Positions 43,445 through 51,700 of a stretch of 64,000 bases of DNA are shown here, piece by piece; the stretch's first letter is position 1; every line of letters starts with the position of its first letter. The notes below the pieces were generated by a model. It ran no database searches, was not told the DNA's origin, and worked only from the letters and a program-made list of their open reading frames with translations. Location of the stretch: NCBI GenBank assembly GCA_028710565.1, contig JAQTTV010000002.1:62001-126000 (forward strand), written 5' to 3'. The translations under genes and the position numbers were made by a program. The DNA is from Gallionella sp. (GTDB taxonomy: Bacteria > Pseudomonadota > Gammaproteobacteria > Burkholderiales > Gallionellaceae).

Positions 43445-43501
43445 GAATAGGCTCGAAATGCGACCAAGCTTATCCCTGACAAGCTTTCTTTCCTCTCCAA
43501 C

Positions 43502-45208
43502 ATGATTATGAAGGATTACTTACGCACCTTTTTACGTTTTGACGCGCCTAGCATTAGGCGAGCGGTACTGCTTAATCTTGTTGCCGCATTGACCGAAGGT
43601 GTGGGGCTGTTATTGCTACTCCCTTTGCTATCTTTGGCAGGGGTGATGGAACATGGGGGAGGTAAAATAGAATGGCTGGCACCCATTGATGCAACTCTTG
43701 CTGTATTGGGCGTGAGCTGGACTCTGGAAGGTGCGCTCTTCATGTTTGTCGCACTGATTCTGGTTCAATCGCAACTGGCAATGCGACGTGATCGTGTATC
43801 GAACGCGCTTCAACTGCGCTTTGGTGATTATTTGCGCAAGAAACTATATGGTGCTATTGCCCGTGCAAACTGGCGTTTTCTAATGGAACATCACAGTGGA
43901 GAATTGTTAAGCGTACTCACCAGTGAAGTGCAACGTATCGGCATGGGGACATATTTTCTGTTGCGTTTTTTTACTATCGCAGTGATGTTGCTGGCATACC
44001 TAACAGTGGCACTGCACTTGTCGGGTGGATTGACATTACTTGCACTCACATCGGGTGTGTTGTTGTGGGGGTTGTTGCACGGGGCAGACGATGCGGCTAA
44101 GCGAGGCGGTAGTATGCTGAATCAAGCCAACCGCGACTTATTTGACCAGATTCAAGAATTTATTTCGGCCATGAAACTGATCAAAATTCATGGTGAAGAG
44201 GCGGGTAATGTACATCGCTTTAATCATCGGGTCGAACAAGTTAGTGAACAGTTTATTGAATTTCAGCAAATTCGTACTCGTGTACAAGCGGTGTATCGGG
44301 TGGGGGGAGCCGTGGCACTGGCGGTGGTAAGCTATGCGGCATTGACTTGGTTTAAACTTCCCGTAGCCGATTTACTGGTGATGATCGCTATTTTTGCACG
44401 CATGTTGCCGCAACTCGCCGAACTGCAAAATGGACGACAGCAACTATTGCACATGCTACCCGCTTATGGCGTTTGGCAAAAATTGCTAGATGCGTGTGAG
44501 GCGAATGTTGATCCTGTGCAATCGGTGAGTCATTCAGTGCAACTGATTGAAGGACTACATATTGAACGTGTCGCTTTTCGCTACACCCATCATCCCATTT
44601 GGATTGAAAGTTTGTTGATTCCCGCCCGAAAAACCACCGCGATCGTGGGAGTGTCGGGGGCGGGGAAAACGACCTTACTGGATTTGCTCAGTGGGTTGCT
44701 GATGCCCGATCAGGGTGAAATTCTGATTGACGATACACCGCTGCCGCAGTTGTCGGGCTGGCGGCACAGCATCGCGTATATTCCGCAAGAAACTCAAATC
44801 CAAAACGGTACGATTCGAGAGAATCTAAGCTGGGGAAATACAGTAGCGCAGGATACTGACATTGCGTGCGCATTATCACAAGCGGCTTTGGCGACTTGGG
44901 TGCAACGACTACCTCTTGGTTTAGATACGCAAGTCGGTGAAAAAGGGGTGAAGCTATCAGGGGGTGAAAAACAGCGATTGGCCTTAGCGCGCGCCTTGCT
45001 GCGCCGCCCACAATTGTTGATATTGGATGAAGCCACCAGCGCGCTGGATCCCGACAATCATCGTTTGGTATTAGACGCGATTCGCGCCTTGCACGGACAA
45101 ATGACCGTGCTGATTGTCACCCATCGAATGGACGAATTGACGGGATTGATTGATGGGGTGGTGCGTGTTGAAAAAGGAGAAGTGGGAAAATGGCAAGCAG
45201 TGAAATAG
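43502..45208 (+). CDS. ABC exporter, fused membrane and ATPase domains (lasso D protein)
   Basis: 568 residues. N-terminal six-helix transmembrane domain (to about 330) and C-terminal nucleotide-binding domain: Walker A GVSGAGKTT near residue 383, signature LSGGEKQRLALARALL, Walker B LLILDEATSALD. Half-transporter of the type used to export lasso peptides and give self-immunity (McjD role). It overlaps the nucleotidyltransferase gene by 19 bases. Specificity is inferred from cluster context. Confidence 0.88.
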   Translation: MIMKDYLRTFLRFDAPSIRRAVLLNLVAALTEGVGLLLLLPLLSLAGVMEHGGGKIEWLAPIDATLAVLGVSWTLEGALFMFVALILVQSQLAMRRDRVSNALQLRFGDYLRKKLYGAIARANWRFLMEHHSGELLSVLTSEVQRIGMGTYFLLRFFTIAVMLLAYLTVALHLSGGLTLLALTSGVLLWGLLHGADDAAKRGGSMLNQANRDLFDQIQEFISAMKLIKIHGEEAGNVHRFNHRVEQVSEQFIEFQQIRTRVQAVYRVGGAVALAVVSYAALTWFKLPVADLLVMIAIFARMLPQLAELQNGRQQLLHMLPAYGVWQKLLDACEANVDPVQSVSHSVQLIEGLHIERVAFRYTHHPIWIESLLIPARKTTAIVGVSGAGKTTLLDLLSGLLMPDQGEILIDDTPLPQLSGWRHSIAYIPQETQIQNGTIRENLSWGNTVAQDTDIACALSQAALATWVQRLPLGLDTQVGEKGVKLSGGEKQRLALARALLRRPQLLILDEATSALDPDNHRLVLDAIRALHGQMTVLIVTHRMDELTGLIDGVVRVEKGEVGKWQAVK

Positions 45209-46449
45209 CACACAAACGTGCGCAGGCATTTATTTTTGAAGCATTACATCTGGATACGCACTTGCCCTGCACAGCAACCACCCAGCAAATGCAGATGGAA
45301 GATTGGGATTATCTATTGCAAGTTGCCAAGGAACACCGCCTAGGGGCAATGCTGCACCATCGACTCAAACGCGACGATCTTGCCCATATCATCCCTGAAC
45401 AGGTGCTAACATCTTTAAAAGCCGCCTATCGTAAAAGTGCTTTGCGTAGCTTGGTGGTTTATCGTGAATTAGCAAAAGTAACGCAATTGCTCGAAGCAGA
45501 AGGCATTCCTTCAATTGCCTTAAAAGGCGCGTATCTCGCCCGTTTTGCGTATCCTGACCCCGCGCTCAGACCCATGCGGGATTTGGATTTGTTACTGAAG
45601 CCAGAACAGGCGATAAAGGCATTTGAGTTGTTAAAAAGGTACGGTTATCGTCCTGTGTTCGATGCCTCTCCTGAAGCTTATCTAATCGAGAATGAACATT
45701 TTGCGCTCCTAATGAGTCCAGATGGGGTCGGCATTGAGCTACATCACCGTTTAAATGAGTCAGATCAAGAAAAAGCATATATGTGTGGTTCAGAAGATGA
45801 AATGTGGACACGGAGCTTGCTCAAACAAGTTGCTGGTATGCAAATTAGATTTCTTGCTCCTGAAGATCTTTTACTACATTTGTGTGTCCATGCCACGATG
45901 CGCCACCACTTTAATCTAGGTGCCTTGGCATTGGCTGACGTTGTTTTTCTCATTGAAACACATTCAATTGATTGGGGCATGTTCCTCAAAGCAGTATCAA
46001 CGGGTGGAGGCCAACATTGCGCGCTAGCGTTGCTGTATTTGGCCAAGAAAAATATGGGTGCAAACATACCTGATGAGGTGATTGCAGCACTTAGTTCTTC
46101 AAAGCGTGACATGCTGTGGACGGACAATGCTGAATATTTGTTATTTTCAGCTCTGCCCGACCACAGATTAGCGACAAATGGTTTAAGTTTCCTGTATGCA
46201 GACAGTTTTTTCGGGAAATTTGATGCGCTGATTGGTTTTGTTTTTCCGCGACGTTCTGAAATGGCAAAACACTTTCCCATCAGACCTGATTCAACATCCA
46301 TCATGGTGCTACGGTGCCACTTACAACGTTGGAAGCGTTTGTTTTACAAAACCTTAGCGTTTTTACTCAAACAAAAACGCCCCGTTCGACAGTTGGCATT
46401 ACATCGAACTGCATTCAACAACTGGCTGCATGAAAAATCACCCCATTAA
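45190..46449 (+). CDS. Nucleotidyltransferase family protein (lasso-cluster N protein)
   Basis: 419 residues. IALKGAYLARFAYPDPALRPMRDLDLLL contains the NTP_transf_5 pattern (K-G, then R-x-x-x-D-x-D). Related proteins accompany lasso kinases in paeninodin/pseudomycoidin-type clusters, where, as I recall, the N protein extends the phosphorylated C-terminus with a sugar. The start overlaps the exporter gene. A further tailoring step on phospho-Ser51 is therefore a sensible prediction, though donor and product are unknown. Confidence 0.8.
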   Translation: MASSEIAHKRAQAFIFEALHLDTHLPCTATTQQMQMEDWDYLLQVAKEHRLGAMLHHRLKRDDLAHIIPEQVLTSLKAAYRKSALRSLVVYRELAKVTQLLEAEGIPSIALKGAYLARFAYPDPALRPMRDLDLLLKPEQAIKAFELLKRYGYRPVFDASPEAYLIENEHFALLMSPDGVGIELHHRLNESDQEKAYMCGSEDEMWTRSLLKQVAGMQIRFLAPEDLLLHLCVHATMRHHFNLGALALADVVFLIETHSIDWGMFLKAVSTGGGQHCALALLYLAKKNMGANIPDEVIAALSSSKRDMLWTDNAEYLLFSALPDHRLATNGLSFLYADSFFGKFDALIGFVFPRRSEMAKHFPIRPDSTSIMVLRCHLQRWKRLFYKTLAFLLKQKRPVRQLALHRTAFNNWLHEKSPH

Positions 46450-46465
46450 ATGGGTTTAGGGGTGA
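46430..46465 (-). terminator. Terminator between convergent nucleotidyltransferase and binding-protein genes
   Basis: TCACCCC (46438-46444) pairs with GGGGTGA (46459-46465), with CCCATT/AATGGG pairing inside; on the minus strand the stem is followed by a T run (46437-46433). It would end the binding-protein transcript and overlaps the last codons of the plus-strand gene. Confidence 0.65.
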
Positions 46466-46475
46466 AAATCAAACA

Positions 46476-47648
46476 TCAAGGTTTCGCCGAACCCTGCAAG
46501 GTTGCCATCGCGACCCATTTGCCTTGTTGGACTTGATAGACCGTCACCGCGCCGCCTTTCAAATCGCCTTTGGCATCGAATTGAATTTTTGCCGTCACGC
46601 CGTCGTGGCTGAGGTTGGCTAGTTCGGGTAGGTATTTGGCGGGTTCAACGGAATTGGCTTTTTGCATCGCAGCGATCATCACATTGACCGCATCGTAGCA
46701 ATAGGGGGCGTACAGCTGGATGGGTTGGTATTTCGCCACAAAACGGGTTTCAAAAGCTTTGCCAGCGGGCATTTTGTCTAGCGGCACGCCAGGCAAAGTA
46801 GCATAACTGCCTTCGCCCGCATCGCCTGCCAGCTTGATAAATTGTGGCGTATAACCGCCGTCGCCCATCACAAATTTCACGCTCAGTGCGAGTGATTTCA
46901 GTTGTTTTGCCATCGGCCCCGCCTGGGGATCCATGCCGCCGTAAAACAGCACATCTGGTTGTTTGCCTTTGATGACGGTCAAAATCGCGGTGAAGTCGGC
47001 GGCTTTGTCGGTGGTGTATTCGTGGGCAACAATTTCTGCGCCGTTGGCTTTGGCGGCTTTGATAAATTCGTCTGCTAAGCCTTGACCATACGCCGTGCGG
47101 TCATCAATTACCGCGATGTGTTTGCCGCCCAAGTTTTTAGTGGCATATTCGCCTAATACCAAGCCTTGTTGCGCATCGTTTGCCATCACGCGAAATGCAC
47201 TCTTAAAGCCCTGTTGGGTATAGCTGACGGCGGTGGCGGAAGGGGAAATTTGCACAATACCGTTGTCGCTATAAATTTTGGCGGCGGGGATGGTGGTACC
47301 CGAATTGAGATGCCCAATCACGCCTTTCACGCCTGCATCCACTAACTTTTGCGCCACAATGGTGGCGGTTTTGGGGTCGGCTTGATCGTCTTCGCTAATC
47401 AATTCAAAATGGATTTTGCGCCCGCCGATGGTGATGCCCTTGGCATTGGCATCGTCTATCGCCATGCGCGTGCCGCTTTCATTGTCTTTGCCGATATGGG
47501 CTTGTCCGCCTGTCAGTGGCGCGGCTGCACCGATACGGACGACTAGCTCGCCCGATGCGGCAGCTTGGTCAGAGGCGGATTTGCCACAACCCGCCAAGGT
47601 CAAAAACATCGTGGTAAATAACAGCGAACGAGTAAAATAACGAAGCAT
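46476..47648 (-). CDS. Branched-chain amino-acid type ABC transporter substrate-binding lipoprotein (LivK-like)
   Basis: 390 residues from the ATG at 47648. Lipoprotein signal MLRYFTRSLLFTTMFLTLAGC with lipobox Cys21; a longer frame reaching over the ruvB start is rejected. GAAAPLTGGQAHIGKDNESG, HFELISEDDQADPKTA, GVIGHLNSGTTIPAA, VIDDRTAYGQGLADEF are standard LIV-binding (Peripla_BP_6) motifs. No permease or ATPase genes sit beside it, so it may work with transporters elsewhere. Ligand unknown. Divergent from ruvB. Confidence 0.9.
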   Translation of the reverse strand: MLRYFTRSLLFTTMFLTLAGCGKSASDQAAASGELVVRIGAAAPLTGGQAHIGKDNESGTRMAIDDANAKGITIGGRKIHFELISEDDQADPKTATIVAQKLVDAGVKGVIGHLNSGTTIPAAKIYSDNGIVQISPSATAVSYTQQGFKSAFRVMANDAQQGLVLGEYATKNLGGKHIAVIDDRTAYGQGLADEFIKAAKANGAEIVAHEYTTDKAADFTAILTVIKGKQPDVLFYGGMDPQAGPMAKQLKSLALSVKFVMGDGGYTPQFIKLAGDAGEGSYATLPGVPLDKMPAGKAFETRFVAKYQPIQLYAPYCYDAVNVMIAAMQKANSVEPAKYLPELANLSHDGVTAKIQFDAKGDLKGGAVTVYQVQQGKWVAMATLQGSAKP

Positions 47649-47744
47649 AGCGATTCCTTTTAAGGTTGCGGGAAGGGGCGATGCGCCCCAACTCAATACC
47701 GCGCATTTTAGCCGTTTTTTGCGCCAACTCTCAGCCCATACACC

Positions 47745-48821
47745 ATGATTCATCACGATGATTTAACCAGCGCGCCGCGACTGGTCACCGCCGCCCCCGT
47801 ATCCAAACACGAAGAAGCCTTGGAACGCGCCTTGCGCCCCAAGCAATTGGACGAATACGTCGGACAAGAAAAAATTCGCGGGCAATTGGAAATTTTTATC
47901 ACCGCCGCCAAACGCCGCCAAGAACCCTTGGATCACGTCCTGCTATTCGGCCCGCCAGGGCTGGGCAAAACCACGTTGGCGCAAATTATCGCCCGCGAAA
48001 TGGGGGTGAATTTGCGCCACACGTCAGGTCCTGTGCTAGAACGGGCGGGCGATTTGGCAGCATTGTTGACCAACCTTGAACCGCACGACGTGCTGTTTAT
48101 CGACGAAATCCATCGCCTTTCGCCCGTGGTGGAAGAAATCCTCTACCCCGCGCTGGAAGATTACCAAATCGACATTATGATTGGCGAAGGCCCCGCCGCC
48201 CGCTCGGTCAAACTCGACTTGCCGCCGTTCACCCTCGTGGGTGCGACCACGCGGGCGGGGATGCTCACCAACCCGCTGCGCGACCGCTTCGGCATCGTCT
48301 CGCGATTGGTGTTCTACACCCCCGAAGAATTGCAACGCATCGTGCTGCGTTCGGCAAAACTGCTGGAAATGGATTTATCGGACGACGGCGCGCTGGAAAT
48401 CGCCAAACGTTCACGCGGCACACCCCGCATCGCCAACCGCTTGTTGCGTCGTGTGCGCGACTTCGCCGATGTCAAAGCCAACGGCATCGCCAGCCGCGAA
48501 GTCGCCGATGCCGCGCTCATTATGTTAGACGTGGATGCGCAAGGCTTGGACGTGATGGACAGACGCTTGCTGCTCACCATCATCGAACACTTTATGGGCG
48601 GACCCGTCGGCGTGGATAACCTCGCCGCCGCCATCGGCGAAGAACGCGACACCATCGAAGAAGTCCTCGAACCCTATCTCATCCAACAAGGCTATTTACA
48701 ACGCACCCCTCGCGGTCGCATGGCAACCGCGCATGCTTATCGGCATTTTGGTTTGCCTGTGGTGGAAAATGGCGTAGTGCAGGTGGGGTTGTTTGGGGAA
48801 GCGTGGAGTGGTTTCGCTTAG
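47745..48821 (+). CDS. ruvB: Holliday junction branch migration ATPase RuvB
   Basis: 358 residues. Walker [10 protein letters not shown] at 69-77, Walker [11 protein letters not shown], sensor [18 protein letters not shown], and a C-terminal winged helix ([24 protein letters not shown]). Hexameric motor of RuvABC. The tail adds about 20 residues, [20 protein letters not shown], beyond the usual end. A diverged partial copy of its 3' portion lies at 49874-50008. Confidence 0.97.
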   Translation: MIHHDDLTSAPRLVTAAPVSKHEEALERALRPKQLDEYVGQEKIRGQLEIFITAAKRRQEPLDHVLLFGPPGLGKTTLAQIIAREMGVNLRHTSGPVLERAGDLAALLTNLEPHDVLFIDEIHRLSPVVEEILYPALEDYQIDIMIGEGPAARSVKLDLPPFTLVGATTRAGMLTNPLRDRFGIVSRLVFYTPEELQRIVLRSAKLLEMDLSDDGALEIAKRSRGTPRIANRLLRRVRDFADVKANGIASREVADAALIMLDVDAQGLDVMDRRLLLTIIEHFMGGPVGVDNLAAAIGEERDTIEEVLEPYLIQQGYLQRTPRGRMATAHAYRHFGLPVVENGVVQVGLFGEAWSGFA

Positions 48822-48905
48822 CAAATCACCGATTTTAAAGGGGAAGGAGCGGTTTACCTTCGGCGAATCCGCCTTACACGTTGGTTAAAAATAGAGGTCA
48901 GCAAT

Positions 48906-49550
48906 ATGGAATTCTGCGTTATCCCTTTGAATTTAATCGCGCTTGCGCAAGTCTTGCTCACCGTGTGGGTGGTTCGCTGGTTTGCTAAACAGCCGCGCGG
49001 TTGGCTAAATGCTGCGCTGGCTTCGATTGCATTAGCGGCTGTGGCTGCCGTGTGCATAATAATAGGTTTGTTTGGTAACCATTTTCTGGAATGTAATGCT
49101 TGTGGGGACATGACCAACAGTAGTGTGGATAGATCAGTTTTTCAGACCGCTTTTGCGGTCGCAACCCTATTTTTTATCCCTGCCACTTTTTTCTTCTGGA
49201 CATTTAACGACAAGGACAGCCCATCCGTCGCAGAAACAGAAAAATATTGGTTGCTGTTTGGTCTCTTTTTATCGCTCCTGACGTGTTTTTTTGTACTCTA
49301 CGGCGTGCCTCAGTTTGCCGAGTTGTTTGAGTCTTTTGGTGCAAACTTGCCTTCACAAACGGTGATTTTATTGAACTACTACCGCTGGGTCGCTCTTCTC
49401 CCGCTGTTGGTATTGGGGACTTGGTTTACCAAGCATGAGCATCGTGGCGGTATGGCTGCGTCAGTCGGTGTTGCAGGGAGCGTCATCGTGATGACGTATG
49501 CGTTATGGTCAGTCTATTCCCCCGTTTTTGTTGTTGGATGCGCCATATAA
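48906..49550 (+). CDS. Unknown membrane protein with about six helices
   Basis: 214 residues; I do not recognise the family. Hydrophobic segments are near residues 6-24, 38-58, 82-102, 117-138, 158-175 and 185-210. A Cys pair C64/C67 (ECNACGD) lies in a loop after the second helix. GSV-type C-terminal residues are hydrophobic. AGGTCAGC precedes the ATG. It stands alone between ruvB and the scar region, so context gives no function. Confidence 0.6.
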   Translation: MEFCVIPLNLIALAQVLLTVWVVRWFAKQPRGWLNAALASIALAAVAAVCIIIGLFGNHFLECNACGDMTNSSVDRSVFQTAFAVATLFFIPATFFFWTFNDKDSPSVAETEKYWLLFGLFLSLLTCFFVLYGVPQFAELFESFGANLPSQTVILLNYYRWVALLPLLVLGTWFTKHEHRGGMAASVGVAGSVIVMTYALWSVYSPVFVVGCAI

Positions 49551-49554
49551 ATAG

Positions 49555-49691
49555 GCGCGTAGGTTGGGTTGAGTATCAGCGAAGCCCAACGTTTACCGCG
49601 TGGTTGGGCATAGCTTTCGCTCAACTCAACCTACAGAATGCTGTGGGCGCGCACCGCGTAAAGTGGACTTGCCGCAGGCAATTCGCCTTTC
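49555..49691. repeat. Dispersed repeat, copy A
   Basis: About 137 bases very similar to 51167-51316. It begins with an inverted pair TAGGTTGGGTTGAG / CTCAACTCAACCTA (49560-49573 and 49620-49633, one mismatch) around a GCCCAAC hairpin, and continues into a shared flank through AATTCGCCTTT. MITE-like; GTTGGGTTGAG-type repeats are common in proteobacterial genomes. Confidence 0.85.
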
Positions 49692-49744
49692 ACTTTTGCA
49701 ATTTGCAGATTTTAGGCTATCTTGTCGTTTATCCCGAACCCGCC

Positions 49745-49867
49745 TTAAACAACCATCACCCCCACTTGTTGAAAGAACGGCACATAGGCTTTGTCTTCTT
49801 GCAAAATATGGTGCGTCAGCCAGTCTTTGAGCAATGCCAGCACGGCTGCTTGCACTTCCATACCACG
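49745..49867 (-). pseudogene. 3' fragment of a bacteriohemerythrin gene
   Basis: On the minus strand a frame ending at the TAA at 49745-49747 reads EVQAAVLALLKDWLTHH followed by ILQEDKAYVPFF. L-K-D-W-L-x-x-H-I-L-x-x-D-K-x-Y-x-x-F is the C-terminal helix of bacteriohemerythrins, with its His and Asp iron ligands. Upstream the similarity stops at the ruvB-derived segment, so the first roughly 100 codons are missing. No start codon or promoter suits it. A broken gene. Confidence 0.75.
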
Positions 49868-49873
49868 CTCATT

Positions 49874-50008
49874 TGGATGCGCAAGGCTTAGACGCGATGG
49901 ACAGACGGGTGGGGCTGTTTGAGGAGGGATAGAGTGGTTTCGCGCAGCAACTCACCGATTTTGAAGGAAAAATGGCGGACTGCTTTCGGTGAATCCGCCT
50001 TGCACGTT
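49874..50008 (+). pseudogene. Decayed partial duplicate of the ruvB 3' end
   Basis: Bases 49874-49907 match ruvB 48532-48565 (34 bases, two mismatches; codes for [11 protein letters not shown]). From 49908 the match jumps to 48782 and continues past the ruvB stop into the intergenic sequence (GAGTGGTTTCGC, CACCGATTTT, GAATCCGCCTT, CACGTT) to about 50008. So the copy has lost about 216 internal bases and its 5' part. It shows that a segment including ruvB was duplicated and then disrupted, with the hemerythrin fragment joined to it. Confidence 0.8.
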
Positions 50009-50340
50009 TAACCGATTACAAGCTGAACAGGTTTGCCAATACGATTAAGCATATTTAGCAGCGTATCAAACGTAAATTTACTGACTTTTTTATTCACTAA
50101 ATCAGAAATGCGCGGGCGAGAAACGTGCAATATTTCAGCTGCTTCAATTTGTTTTAAATTATTGTCAACAACCCATTGCGCCAATTCCGTCATCAATTGT
50201 TCTTTTAATGCAACAGTGTTGTTAACATGCTGTTGTAATTCTGCTTGAAATTGCTCTGCTTCAACAACATCAAACCCCAACTCTAAGAAAATATTAGTGC
50301 CTGCTTTGGTAACATGGCGAATTTCAGTGTCAATACTCAT
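50008..50340 (-). CDS. XRE-family antitoxin (HigA-like)
   Basis: 110 residues. The helix-turn-helix LKQIEAAEILHVSRPRISDLVNKKVSKFTFDTL spans about residues 62-94, and the end GKPVQLVIG is typical of antitoxins paired with Gp49-like toxins. The N-terminal half contains a long helical segment (EAEQFQAELQQHVNNTVALKEQLM) that should contact the toxin. Encoded 66 bases after the toxin gene on the minus strand, the toxin-first order of higBA. Confidence 0.82.
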   Translation of the reverse strand: MSIDTEIRHVTKAGTNIFLELGFDVVEAEQFQAELQQHVNNTVALKEQLMTELAQWVVDNNLKQIEAAEILHVSRPRISDLVNKKVSKFTFDTLLNMLNRIGKPVQLVIG

Positions 50341-50406
50341 TTTTAATACTCTCTATAGTCATTTTAATTACGCCTGAAACCATATGGCTTTAGGCTATAA
50401 CTCGAA

Positions 50407-50739
50407 CTACCGTTTACTGATAGCGCGGTAGCGAGCCTTGGCAATCTCTTTATCTGCTTGTGCGGTCGATTCTGTTTTCTTTTGAAAACAGTGTAAAACA
50501 TAAATAGCTTCTTTAAACTTTGCCACATAAAGGACGCGGTAAATGCCATCCTTATCACGAATACGAATTTCTTTAGTCCCAGCCCCAACTTCGTTAAAAG
50601 GTTTCCAGTTATCAGGTTCTAACCCTGATTGTACTTGACCTAGCTGAAAACCTGCTTCGTGCAGAGCTTCTTTTGGAAAGGTGCGAATATCTTCTTTGGA
50701 AGAGCCCACCCAGATAATGTCTTTTTGTTCCACGACCAT
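50407..50739 (-). CDS. RelE/HigB-superfamily (Gp49-like) toxin
   Basis: 110 residues from the ATG at 50739, with AAGGA eight bases upstream; a frame extending to 50775 is less likely. IIWVGSSKEDIRTFPKEALHEAGFQLGQVQ, NEVGAGTKEIRIRDKDGIYRVLYVAKFKEAIYVLHCFQKKTE and ARYR match the phage-derived Gp49-like (DUF891) family, mRNA-cleaving toxins of the RelE fold. The conserved V-L-H-C-F-x-K-K-T near the C-terminus is intact. Its antitoxin follows. Confidence 0.85.
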   Translation of the reverse strand: MVVEQKDIIWVGSSKEDIRTFPKEALHEAGFQLGQVQSGLEPDNWKPFNEVGAGTKEIRIRDKDGIYRVLYVAKFKEAIYVLHCFQKKTESTAQADKEIAKARYRAISKR

Positions 50740-50967
50740 AAAGCATTCCTTGATGTCAGATAGGCAATCAACCAATTACCTATCACTTGATTAAATTGAA
50801 TTTTCATGTCTTTCACCTTTAGTACCTCGATTGGCATTCACCATATAAATGGTAGTCAAACAAACGGTTACGCTATATGTCTAGCGACAGTAATGACTCT
50901 CAGCCTTTCATAACTCGGCTTATGTTGAGTTGTGGTTAATTAAAAACACACCTCCAGAAACGAACAT

Positions 50968-50991
50968 CAATGTATATTATTTTATACATTG
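50968..50991. promoter_or_regulatory. Palindromic operator-like site upstream of the toxin-antitoxin genes
   Basis: CAATGTATA-ttattt-TATACATTG: two perfect 9-base arms with a 6-base spacer, about 230 bases upstream of the toxin start. TGTATA/TATACA half-sites are usual for XRE repressors. It may be the autoregulatory site, or belong to another gene now lost. Otherwise 50740-51025 shows no gene. Confidence 0.45.
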
Positions 50992-51025
50992 TGTTAATAA
51001 GTTGCTAGATATTTTAATATAATCG

Positions 51026-51172
51026 TCAATTCGTAAGCTCATATCGAGGGAAAATGCAAAAAACAGCGGAGGCAGCATCTTGCAAACTGTCGAAGTAATT
51101 CAACGCGCGCGTCACATGATGACTGCCTTTTTCAGCATCACTATCGCCGTGCGTCGAAGCCAAGTAGCGCAT
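51026..51172 (-). pseudogene. Unidentified 48-residue reading frame abutting repeat copy B
   Basis: A minus-strand frame starting at the ATG at 51172, at the very edge of the dispersed repeat, reads MRYLASTHGDSDAEKGSHH and then VTRALNYFDSLQDAAS. The composition looks like true protein (amphipathic helices, an acidic His-containing segment). The ATG at the repeat boundary suggests a gene whose 5' part was replaced by the repeat. I do not recognise the family. Confidence 0.35.
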
Positions 51173-51316
51173 AGGTTGGGTTGAACGTAGTGAAGCCCAA
51201 CATTTACCGTGTGTTTGTGTGAAAGTTGTTGGGCGTAGCTTTCGCTCAACCCAGCCTACAGAATGCTGTGGACGCGCAACGCGTAAAGTGGATTCGCCGC
51301 AGGAAATTCGCCTTTC
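51167..51316. repeat. Dispersed repeat, copy B
   Basis: About 150 bases matching copy A at 49555-49691, slightly longer in the inner hairpin region (extra GTGTTTGTGTGAAAGTT). Its right end supplies the last codons and stop of the BrnA-like gene. Confidence 0.85.
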
Positions 51317-51564
51317 CCCCTCAACTCATCTGGTGAATGCGATTTCAGCCAATCTGCCAGTGCGGCGTTTATACGCGTTTGCCAGCCTGCGCCTGACGCA
51401 CGAAAAGCGGCTAACACTTCGGTGTTAAATCGCACCGAGACTTGTTCTTTATTCCCGCTGCCCAGCGGACGACCTGCCCGTCGTTTAGTCAGTGTGGCGC
51501 GCATCAACGCGCTGGCATCGGGCGCATCTTCGGCAGGTTCAAAACACCCACAGCGGCATTGCAC
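51256..51564 (-). CDS. brnA: BrnA-type ribbon-helix-helix antitoxin, apparently orphan
   Basis: 102 residues from a GTG at 51564. RRAGRPLGSGNKEQVSVRFNTEVLAAFRASGAGWQTRINAALADWL is the BrnA signature (R-x-G-R-P, V-S-x-R-x-x-x-x-V-L-x-x-F-R-x-x-G-x-G-W-Q-T-R-I-N). The N-terminal CRCGCF segment is unusual, and the C-terminal FPAANPLYALRVHSIL is encoded by repeat copy B, so the original 3' end has been replaced. A BrnT toxin gene would be expected just upstream on the minus strand, but 51565-51700 has none. Confidence 0.7.
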   Translation of the reverse strand: MQCRCGCFEPAEDAPDASALMRATLTKRRAGRPLGSGNKEQVSVRFNTEVLAAFRASGAGWQTRINAALADWLKSHSPDELRGKGEFPAANPLYALRVHSIL

Positions 51565-51700
51565 TGAATCAAGTCTAAATTCAACTGAACCGTAGCGTAC
51601 TCACGAGTTATGTTATCGAGAACTTCATCCGCATTGGAATGGCAGTCTTATCTTCAATCTAGGTTAAAATGCCCGCCGCTAATTTAACAAGCCCACTCTG

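Noticed and set aside
47649-47756. N-terminal extension of the LivK-like lipoprotein over the ruvB start
   Set aside because: It overlaps ruvB on the other strand and would bury the lipobox signal peptide.
49505-49891. 128-residue plus-strand frame downstream of the membrane protein
   Set aside because: It runs through repeat copy A, the antisense of the hemerythrin fragment and the ruvB remnant; not a coherent protein.
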